Source: Inonotus obliquus (Eukaryota; Basidiomycota; Agaricomycetes; Hymenochaetales; Hymenochaetaceae). From it: a stretch of DNA of 64,000 bases. A model generated the notes under the pieces. The model saw only the letters and a program-made list of their open reading frames with translations. It ran no database searches and was not told the origin of the DNA. The stretch lies in contig JAJHTX010000009.1 of the NCBI GenBank assembly GCA_032164295.1, positions 496,001 to 560,000 on the forward strand. Direction: 5' to 3'. Position 1 is the first letter of the stretch, and every line of letters starts with the position of its first letter. The position numbers and the translations under genes are program-made. Below are positions 47,795 to 57,151 of the stretch, one piece after another.

Positions 47795-48590
47795 TTCCTC
47801 TCAACCCCGCTTGTGGCCGCTGGCATCCACCGATGCGATAACCAGCATTCTCTTACATGCAAAGAAAAGACAATAATTGAAATACCCTTCGGGTCGAGCA
47901 TTTGTGACGGGATACCACGGACACGGATAAAACTCGAACTCATGCTAATGTTATTTCAATTTCCCCGCTCAGCCTTTCATGTACATTGGATTTGCCCCGT
48001 TACAGATAATCAGAGACATATCCCCTTCTTTCCTTATGTCTACTCTACTGACCGGATAGCACTCGGACAATCTACGCCGCTAGAATACAGGTGAGCAAAG
48101 ACAGGTACACGTATTTCAATTTCCATCAGCTTTCAGTTTCAACGTTTCGCACTCCACTCCACTGCGGTACGATCGGTTGTTTCCGAGGCGCCCACCGGCC
48201 ACCATGACTTCCCGAATACCGGAAGAAAGCACCACAATGCTCCCGGCCGAATTTCCTATCCTTTGTTCGTGCCGTAACAGAATCCGTACTTATCCCTGCC
48301 GTTATGTGCTTCAATCTTTACCTGTTCAGGCTTATGTTTCATCTACACTTCGTCGCGAACAGCAGACAGCAATAACCGGTAGGTCACTTGACCGAAAGAG
48401 TTCGTGCTTAGAATAGATGTCAGCTAGTCACCAATGCAATGCCTTGTCTGAAAGAATTCAAGGGATGAAAATGCATATTACACCCGAACCGATAATACAT
48501 GCGCGAGCTAGAAACGAAATACTGTACATTAATGCCGAGAAATTAGAATAAGTGGGGGACTTGCACCGATGATATGAATTTCCATGTCGC

Positions 48591-50388
48591 TTATCCAAAC
48601 ATATACTCACTGTCATCACGTCTCCAAGCCTCCAAGTCGAAAACCGGGTAGCTCCTGCCAACACGCCAATTCGCAATAGAAGCGCACCGGAGATTCTCTT
48701 CATCATGGGACAAAAACTTGCCAGACGCATCAGATGCATTACTCGCCGCATCGTCGAAATGCGAACCCTCCTCCTCAGAATCATCACAGTTTGACACCAT
48801 GGTGTCAGTATTGTCTTTCGCTTGACCACCATCTGACCGACAAACTCGGCCCCCGCCCCTATCATTGCTTCTCTTATCGTCACTACCCGGACCTCCCGAT
48901 CTCCCTCCCTGGGGACTATTGTCATCTTGATCACCACGGCACCGCTTCTTCGCAGGTCTAACATCCGATGGTTCTGGATTAGTCTTCTTGTTGGATACAT
49001 CCCAATTATTCACCCGGGTCTGTGCAATCCCCCAATCGACAATATCATTGTCCAACCTCAACTTCAACTTCATCGTTTCCATGTCCGCATCGAAGTCTTT
49101 ATCAATTTCCGCCTTCAAAGCGCAAAGAAAATAAAAGCATTCCACGAGTTTCGATGGCTGGCGAAGATCCCATTCCAGATCGCCTGTCGTATAGCGGACG
49201 GCCTGTAAGAGTAGATACCAAATCGGCCCAGACACTCTATCGAACAATACTAACTCACCAGAACACTGTATTCCCAATTCGTAATTACCAAGTGAAGAAC
49301 ACCCCCAGCCATCGCCGATCCATAAACGGGACGGGACGGAAGACCAAGAGCCCGTCGCTGATCCTGCATTCCCAAACCGTAAAACGCGCATTGACGTGCG
49401 GATTTACAAATACCAATGTCCCGCTTCCACTCACAAAAGAAAGTTCCAAGCAGGATGCTATACGCAAACTGCTCGCCCTGGGTAGCCAGGCATTGTAGGC
49501 CTCTTTTGGCCCTTAACAACCTGGGCTGTTTACGGGTCTGTGCGGTGATTGCCGCCTGTACTTCATTGGGGAGTTCTTTCGTAGTACAAGCGTCGGCCTT
49601 CGCCCTCGACAGCTGAAGCTGGGAGTTTGGATTGACGGGGACGAGGATGTCTTGCTCTTTGCTGTGTACCAAATGATCAGAAATGGTCTGTGAACATAGC
49701 ATCATTGGGCTTACTGCGTAATGTGAGGGGATTTATCCGCCAGTCTTTCCGAGAATACCGTTTGCACAAGCATATCTGCCACTGTTCGTTGTGCTAATTC
49801 GTACGATTCAGCGTCGCATGCTCTCCGTGTTGCCAACCAACTCAGGAAAAGCTTCAGCACGTCCGGAGCCACGTCGTCGTCCCATGTACTATGCTCCACA
49901 GTTTTGCTCCATTCGACGATATTTCGTATGAATGCATCTTCTTCCCGATAGTCTACTTGATACTCAGACTTGCAGTGAGTACAACGGTCCAAAAGGTGAC
50001 GAAGCCTTCCTGGGTACTTTACACGCTGCCGTATCTGTTGAAGCTGTTCCTGGATCGCGATCGCTCCTTCCGCGGCGTCTCGCGAAAGTATTCCAGGGCT
50101 TTCGACATCAGCGGAAGAACTCCAAGAGTCCCACTTATTATCGTTTTCTGCTATTCTTCAATAGAGAGAGTTCAACAGGAACAGAACCCAAGGAGACGAA
50201 AAGCGATCATACTCTGATGCGGGGTCGAATGAGAAGGAAGTCAGCCTTAAGATATCGTTCAGGCTGAAGTGAATATTAATGCTCGGTTAGTCGCGATTCA
50301 GTAGAGCTCAAACTCCCTGAGACATACCGGCGTATATAGTCGCTAAGAGACCTAGAAATAACACACTCCGCATAAGAATATACCGCAT
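48591..50388 (-). CDS. Hypothetical protein with possible PD-(D/E)XK-like core
   Basis: Exons run from about 50263 to the stop at 48591. The first part (DILRLTSFSFDPASE, EGAIAIQEQLQQIRQRVKYP) leads to HLLDRCTHCKSEYQVDYREE. The middle exon has LLGTFFCEWKRDIGICKSAR then QCAFYGLGMQDQRRALGLPS, VYGSAMAGGVLHLVITNWEY; it joins across a 54-nt intron to AVRYTTGDLEWDLRQPSKLV and ECFYFLCALK. An acidic-x-Lys pair (CEWK) at the end of a hydrophobic strand, then a Q-containing helix, is the arrangement of PD-(D/E)XK nuclease folds; this is inference. A bipartite basic patch (RPAKKRCRGD) and an acidic Gly/Asp-rich tail follow, suggesting a nuclear location. The start is unresolved: an upstream leader-like exon (ATG 50388) does not join in phase. 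Family unknown. Confidence 0.6.
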
Positions 50389-52236
50389 ACTGACAATTCG
50401 AAGTAGAACTCACTCGTTGTCCTTCCGAGTGTATCTGACCAGCAAGTGGCAACCGTCAACAACCGTCACGGAAACGAAGAACGAGGACACACGCACAGCG
50501 CAAGCAAGTGTAGCACATCGCTATTGTTTGACGTGCTCATGTCTAGCAGCTAGCAAAGGAATTGCTTCAACGAGTCAATGGAGCTTATACTAGCGTCAGT
50601 GTGTTTGGCCACTAGTACTTGTCTTCAAAGTTTTTCGCGATGTACCCGAAGTCGAAAAACATGGCTTGGCAAAAAGAGTGGGGACGGTATTTAAATAATC
50701 TTTTCCGGCAATATACAGCTACATAAACCTGCTGCAACATGTCAAATAGAACAAACCAAAAACATGCATTTTGTGTGGGGCTTGAAAAGCGAAGCCCTTC
50801 GCTGCCAATGTGTACATGTGTAACTATACCAATGTTACTAGTTACTTGTGTGTGAACTCCTGACAAAGAATTCCTAGTACGATTTTCGTTTGTGCGTGCG
50901 TACGACACGTTTCGACTTCATAGAAGACATGGAGTCGGAAACTAAGAAAGTAGGAGAGAAAAAGCAAGACGAGGATAAACGGAACGAAATAGACGTGAAA
51001 GATGAAAAGGTACGGGAGATAGTACGCTCCTTTAGAGCATGCAAAACGGTACGGCGTTTGAGACCGTCAGAAGGCATCCATCGGGACGAAAGCCAGGAGA
51101 AAAGGAAAAGGAAAAGGAAAAGAAGAAGGAAGGTATCAAGGTATCAACACGTGCCCAGGTCATCTACTCACGTACAAGACCTGATGATGGGAAGAAAAGG
51201 GACGGCGAGAACAGAAGGAAACGGGTAGCAGATAGGAAGATGAACGAGAAAGAAAAGCAGAGAAGCAAAGGGAAAAGACGAACCCTCCATGAGGAAATAC
51301 AGGGAAAGCGGCAAAGGAAAAGGAATCCAAACATGCGGTTGGGTAGATGGGAAAGTTGACACGAATGGCGCGCATGGCTGAAGACAGATAGGACGAGGAT
51401 GAACAAGGACATAGACATGCCGTAGAAGCAAACTCCGGAACGAACAACTCGTGAAAGGGGTGGACAGAGGCATCAAGAATGCGAGGACAGGCAGAAGTGG
51501 AGGAATGAGGAAGACGTAGAAATAAGAGAATGAGGGATGCTGGGATGCTGTGATGAGCAAAGGTAACCAAAACCTTTGATATATTCATCGAGACAGCCAT
51601 AGAAGCAGACAACAGACAAAGCATGGGGGATAGCAATCAATCAAGGACAGACTTGAAAAGAGATATAAGGGACCTCTGTCATGAAGATAGCGAGTCGAGG
51701 GGGAACACCCAGACGTCTACGTCGGTCAACGGCGGTCATAACGATTGCAATTCGAAACCAAGATTGCGTTGTGAAATGGATGGATTGACGAACAGCGTTC
51801 TTGTTGATGAGGAAATAGAGAATCCGTCGTGAGTATGATGAGTGTGTTTGATGATGACGAAGTCGGTCAATGTCGTGAGCGTGATTGGGAGTCGGGAGAC
51901 AGAACGAAAGGAAGACGACGCGAGAAGAGATAAGAAGCGAGTGAGCGGGAGACGATGGCGTGCACCGACGCGGAAGGGAAAAAAAGGCGCAGAAAAAAAG
52001 AAAAGAAAAAAATAAAAAGATAGTAAAGTCGGAGACGACACCGAGCTAGACGCAAGGCGAGTCAGGGCGGAGGCGCGGAGTAGCACGTTGACGATGGTGC
52101 TCGTGGTCCTTCAAAGAGCTCGAGCACAGCTCAAGTCTCAGAAAAACACACACTCAAACGCCCATATCACCAATGCGACGAGGATAATCCAAACCGCATG
52201 AGCCTATCGAGGATAAGTAAAGCGTTCCGCACACGA
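50389..52236. other. Purine-skewed spacer between two minus-strand genes
   Basis: From about 50,930 to 52,050 the plus strand is strongly purine-rich, with runs such as AAAAGGAAAAGGAAAAGG near 51,100 and AAAAAAAGAAAAGAAAAAA near 51,990; the minus (sense) strand is therefore pyrimidine-rich. Overlapping open frames on both strands (112, 158 and 130 codons) reflect this skew. I see no recognisable protein. It should hold the 3' end of the GATA gene and the promoter of the gene ending at 48591. Confidence 0.5.
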
Positions 52237-55200
52237 TTAATGAACGGACCCGTATTGCTCATAATATCCATGCTGCTGTTGCTGGTGGTGGTGTCGCTGT
52301 TGCGATTGTTCATGCTGTTGCTGGAGCTGCTGGTCATGCTCGATCTTCAGCTGTTGTCCATACGAGTTTCCACCCGCGTTTTGATCCTGCTGCTGCTCGG
52401 ATTGGTGATAACCACCAGCCGAAGACGAGTCTTGTTGGTGCTGGAATCCGTGGTGACCCTGTTCCGGTTGATGTTGTTCGTGGGTTACATAGTGATCATG
52501 CGACGGGACCATTGGCGGATGCGGGTTAAGAGCGGTTAGCTGTGTCATCGGAGAGTCTTCTCCAACGGCCATCGGAGGGTGCAAATAGCTTGCAAACAAA
52601 TCCCGATCGTCTTGTCTGCCTCCCGATTCATTTACACTGCCGCCGTTCCCACCAGGTATCATCGGAGGATGCGGGTGCAAGAAGTCCATCGGAAAGTCCT
52701 TGTTAGGAGACCCAAATCCCATCCCAGAGGGGGAACTATCATCTGAGGGAAGCATTGGAGGGTGAACAAAGCCTGGTGATTTGTTAAGCGACTGAGGGAG
52801 CATCGGAGGGTGCCAGTACGTGCCTTGAGCACGCAATGATACATCAGAGCTGAACGATGAATATCCATACGCGCTGTTGCTAGTGTTTGTGCTACCACTG
52901 AACCCCATGTTGAAGCTAGTAGTCGTCGCAGAGGACGCCTCGCTTGCATATGGGGAGTATGTGGTGGCAGAGGACGGTGGTTCACTTGCGGAGTCGACGC
53001 TCATGCGGCGCCGCTTGCTCACCCGGTCTTCCCCATCCTGGCTTCTTGTTGCACTGTCAGCCTTGGGATTAATGCTGTCATCACTGAATATGTAGGAGCG
53101 CTGGATATAGTCTGGGTGGTACGGCCCAGGAAATAATGACGACTGAGAGAAGATGGAGGGATCGAAAGGTAGGGTAGTGAAACCACCTCCCACACCTATG
53201 CCACTGGAACCAAACTCTGAGGCATTTGCCGTCGCAGAAGCAGCGAAGTCATAGTCTTCTGGACTGAAGCTGTACGCGGGTTGCACACTACAGGTATCCG
53301 GGCCAAGGATAGGAGAATCCCTCTCTACGGACCCGGCCGAAGACGGTGACGCACGACGAGAAGCTCCCGGAGATGCAGACGGGGTCTCGCCCGCCCTCCT
53401 CGTGTCATGCCGAGATCGTTTGCGGATGACATCGGATTTCATGGAGATTGGACGGGAGGAACCGTGTAGCTTGAAACTGTAAAGAAACAAGAAACGTCAG
53501 TGATCAGCTCCGCAAAAAAAGACCGAACGAGCCGGAGCTAGATGCCAGAAGCTAGGGTCATAACTGGGGGGACGAAGCAACGTGCATGACGCCAGCAGAA
53601 CAATATAGAACATTGATACGACACTGGGGAGTGGGAGGCCGAGGGGAAAGGAAGAAGGCACTTACTATAGGCCACACCTATTTCGCCGAGAAAGATACAG
53701 CCCAAAGGAAGTCATCGCGTCATGAATCACCAATCAACAGGGCAGTCCAGAAGTACTCACGCATTGCAGACAGTCTTTCCCTCGTCATCCTTACGCCAGA
53801 GCGGTGTTGCCGTCGTGCCACAATTGACGCATTGAGCTAGAACATGTCGTTTTCAATTTAAATGTCATTGTTCGAGGAAATGCAATATGCCCACCAGGCT
53901 CGCCCATGGTGTCTGTGTTTTCGCTGCTGCGAGGAGCGTTCTGGTGGCGGCCCTCACCGTGCTGGCTTCGCATACTCTTCGGGCGTGGTCGTTTGTGCTA
54001 AAACGAGAAACCAATATGTATTCGTAATTCAATGGATTCAGTAAAATGAGGCGTACCAGCTTGCAGTAAAGGCCACAAGCATTGCAATTCAGCTCATCGT
54101 TAAGTCCTCTGCGCCAAAGCGGGGTATGGGTTGCACCACAGTTGCTGCATTCCGCCTTGACACCACCGGGGGCAGTCGAGTTGCTATCGGGATTGTTCCT
54201 CGCAGACGTAATGGCACTCATTGGACTAGCACCCTTGGCGGAGTTGGTGCGAACGGTTAGCGACGGCTTTCCGGCACGACCGGCAGACGGGGTTGGTGTA
54301 GCCACCGTCGTGTTACTAGCGGATACTTGTGCCGGCGCTACCGTGGACGGAATGATATCACGGGAGTTGTATGTCGCCATATCATAGTCCCCGTTTCCAC
54401 TAAATTGTGAAGAACTCCATGCGTCAGGGCTCTCCGGGTCACGCTCGGGCTCGTTGCGCGCCATGTCTTTGAGAATCTCATCAAGTGGGAGCTCGATTGT
54501 TGGACGCGGAATTTGGAAGGCATCGCGGTCACCCGTCGTGGCAGCGTCCTCGCCATATGACAGGGACGTAACGACCGACGGCTGAGGGAACAATAGCGCG
54601 GATGGACCAAAGTCGGAATTGAAGAGTGTCGGGAAGCGAAGCGACGCAGAGTTATCGGCGCCATTGTTGGCATTGTTGTTGACGATGCTGCTGGTGTTCG
54701 GCCAGTTGTCGTAGGACATCGATTCATTCTCACTGGAAGTGGGTGGCGGAGAGGGCTTCCGGCCTAGTTGCGTCAGACTCGGCGGATCCTTGTGCTCGCT
54801 CTTCTCAATTTCTGCCAGTTGCGCAGCACTCGCGCGTGTAGCGGGCCGGCGGCGGTGGACAGTGTCCCTAAATTGGCTGCTCGGCTTCAAGTCAGGCTTG
54901 CGCACGCCGCTAAGTGGCCCAGGCGAATCGTTGAACGAGCCAGCGGGCTGATCAACTGAAAAAGTAAACTGCATGCGCTTGAGCGGACGACCAGAACCAT
55001 GGTTCGCCGACTCAAGACGCGAGCGCTCCTTCTCTTCAGCGCGTTGGCGAAGTTTCTCCGCAGCAGGATTGAGCTTGAAGTCGGGAGCCGCCAGCTCTTC
55101 AATAGAGCTATTTAAGTTGAGTATATGCGCGGTTCAATCGGAACCGAAAGACCGAAGAGGACCAAATTTTTTCGTAGCGAGGAGAGCGCCGAAATCACCA

Positions 55201-55763
55201 TCGCAGAACCGACGATGAAGGGCAACGTGCCATGAGGATCAAGCACAGCATAATGGGAAAACAAAAATTTGACGGAGTCGTAGCGCGGGTGGGTTGAGGG
55301 TTGAAATTCGCGAAAAATGCGCCTCGTAAGAAAATATAATAAAATTAGAATAAATGTTATGAGCACGTACCGGCCTTTCTCCTTGTCGAGCTTGTCGCCC
55401 ATGCTCTTGGAGAGCTTCTTGAACTCGCGCTTTGATTTGGCATTGTCTGTGTCGACTATGAGGTTCTGGAGGTGCCATAATCGCCAGCTAAGGTTCTCAA
55501 GGCGCTGACCCTGCTCAAGGTAACTCGCTACCTTGGTGCATACCTACGGAACGAAGATACCCGGGTTAGAACGTGCAAAGATAAGATGAGCATAAGAAAG
55601 ACACGCGCCTTCCAAGTCTTTGTGAGCGAGTCGCTGTCGCCGAGGTTGCTGAAAGCGACAAACGACTTGTTGCCCTGTATGCGCAACCAAGAGAGTTAGA
55701 ATACATTGGCTAACGGAGTGTGGCATGTACCTTAAATTTGAGGTTAAGAATGGAGGAGGGCAT
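52237..55763 (-). CDS. GATA transcription factor with two zinc fingers and DUF1752-like N-terminus
   Basis: [11 protein letters not shown] (55763) is followed by [20 protein letters not shown], then [20 protein letters not shown] and LW, the DUF1752 region of fungal nitrogen-type GATA factors. A polar region leads to finger 1, [15 protein letters not shown]...CNAC (17 residues between cysteine pairs), with basic tail [12 protein letters not shown], and finger 2, [15 protein letters not shown]...CNAC, also 17, ending [20 protein letters not shown]. Both should bind GATA DNA in the nucleus. Finger 2 is assembled from an exon at 53761-53837, a 12-nt microexon at 53666-53677 and the last exon from 53476. 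One intron (55544-55608) uses a GC donor. The C-terminal 400 residues are disordered, with HPPM repeats and a Gln/His-rich end. About 900 residues. Nutrient regulation is inferred from DUF1752; the target metabolite is not determinable. Confidence 0.88.
52258..52480 (-). repeat. Gln/His codon-rich low-complexity tract in the GATA gene
   Basis: The last exon encodes a Gln/His-rich tail (for example [20 protein letters not shown]) near the C-terminus. At DNA level it is a run of imperfect CAG/CAA/CAT triplets. Such tracts often act in transactivation and vary in length between strains. Confidence 0.8.
52505..52815 (-). repeat. Five spaced HPPM peptide repeats in the GATA factor
   Basis: The protein contains [36 protein letters not shown] and PHPPMVPS, spaced by 11-35 residues. 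On the plus strand each appears as a variant of CATCGGAGGGTG. The linkers do not resemble each other, so the short motif itself is conserved. Confidence 0.8.
53666..53677 (-). other. 12-nt microexon of the GATA gene
   Basis: On the minus strand GTGTGGCCTATA lies between AG (AAATAG) and GT (GTAAGT). Joining it restores CNACGLYFKLHG across finger 2, whereas skipping it would delete the last zinc cysteine. Flanking introns are about 83 nt (53678-53760) and 189 nt (53477-53665). Confidence 0.8.
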
Positions 55764-56293
55764 TGTTGTCGCCGGGTCCTTGAGTGTCCTGGTCGTCGCG
55801 CTGAGCGTCGACTCAGAGGAGATGAGATGAGACTGAAAAGAGAGGAGGAGATGCTAGGGCAGGGAGGGCGAGCGAGGATATAGAAAGGCAGGGAAACCCA
55901 GTCTAAAGTAGATGTACGGTAGACGTATATGTAATATACACCTAATAACTACAGATATATCAAATTATTTTATTACTATTATTATTTACAGTATTTATGT
56001 AACCATATACTACCAAATTCGCACACACTATTTTTTTATTCTCCAGCTCTCCGTCGTCTGTACACATCATCGCCCACAACAAGCGGTTCTCCGTCGCGGA
56101 TTCAGTAATTTCATCAAGTTCTCAGCCGTTCTCAGACACCAGAAGTTCAACTGATGACTCGCCTGGTAGTCCGTATCCCGCTCATAGTTGAATTCTCTTT
56201 GCCTTGCTTGCCATGTAGTTCTCTTCTAACTACAGTAGACTCTAATGTGCCTGCACAGATTCGCCGACGTCTGACCGCACCTACGCGCGTGTA

Positions 56294-57151
56294 ATGATTG
56301 GAAGCCCTCCTGGTGCAGGATTGCGTCCACCCGCTCCGCATCATCCGTGTATCGTTGTGCATGCACGTCCTTGTGTACATACACTCGGATACATACATAG
56401 GCCCTCGGCACGGGGCACCTTCTCTTCTCCTTCTTCTCGCGTCGCCAGATTGATGGGATGCCTCGCCAGCTGTGGGTATCTCGCCAAAGTGGGGAGGAGT
56501 ATCATCTGCCCATCCATCTCGTGGTGGTCCATCTCGCAAAAGAGCGAAATGAACGCACTCGCATCAATTGACACAATTCCCGTTGTTGCACGGTTCACGG
56601 ACGGCTTCCCGGGGCTTCGCGCTACCCGGCCTCACGCTCAGTCCATTCTCTACCACTCAGTGGTCATGGCTCCTCCCTTCCTCGCCATCCTCCTGGTCTT
56701 CTTATTTCTCTGTCTCCTCGTCCTGTCCTATCCGACTACCCGACCAATATCCCACGTGCGTATCGCACTAGTACACTTGAAGCTATCTCCCTCTCTGTTG
56801 CCGCATCCTCCAAGGTTTACAGTACTATGCACATGGTTTTGTTGTCGACTTTGTGATTCAATCCCAATCTCAGCATCGTATCTGAGTGCCGCCCTGGTTG
56901 ATGCTCATGTACGTACAAATAATAAACGCTTGCATCAACACAGCACAGCCTATATATCTCCTAACCGCGCAACTAGTATTAGCGCCGTGGACAAGACAGT
57001 TCATTTGAACAAGTCAGTACTTATGCCCATCCATAGACACCGGAGCGTCTACGTCAGCATCACCGGTAAGCCCTTAACAAAAATACAATACGAATCAACG
57101 AAACGAAGAATAGGTGTGTATAGCCTCCGACTAACATCCATTACATACTAA
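56294..57151 (+). CDS. 285-codon open frame, doubtful
   Basis: The frame is uninterrupted and includes a strong hydrophobic segment (FLAILLVFLFLCLLVLSY) at about residues 130-150, but the rest is rich in Pro, Ser, His, Arg and Cys without any motif I recognise, which is typical of chance frames in skewed sequence. Length alone makes it unusual for this window. It could be part of a non-coding leader or regulatory RNA antisense to the GATA promoter. Confidence 0.2.
   Translation: MIGSPPGAGLRPPAPHHPCIVVHARPCVHTLGYIHRPSARGTFSSPSSRVARLMGCLASCGYLAKVGRSIICPSISWWSISQKSEMNALASIDTIPVVARFTDGFPGLRATRPHAQSILYHSVVMAPPFLAILLVFLFLCLLVLSYPTTRPISHVRIALVHLKLSPSLLPHPPRFTVLCTWFCCRLCDSIPISASYLSAALVDAHVRTNNKRLHQHSTAYISPNRATSISAVDKTVHLNKSVLMPIHRHRSVYVSITGKPLTKIQYESTKRRIGVYSLRLTSITY

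Larger units (their letters stand above)
47391..48330 (-). repeat. Tandem segmental duplication, copy B
   Basis: Counterpart of 46440-47310 in the same orientation, about 80 bp apart from it. Order of shared stretches is kept, with small insertions making this copy slightly longer. Confidence 0.75.

Noticed and set aside
51160..51636. 158-codon minus-strand frame rich in Ser, Phe, Leu and Cys
   Set aside because: It lies in the purine-skewed block, overlaps other long frames on both strands and has the biased composition expected from pyrimidine-rich DNA.
54082..54387. Plus-strand 101-codon frame within the GATA gene
   Set aside because: Antisense shadow of the exon that encodes finger 1 and its upstream region.
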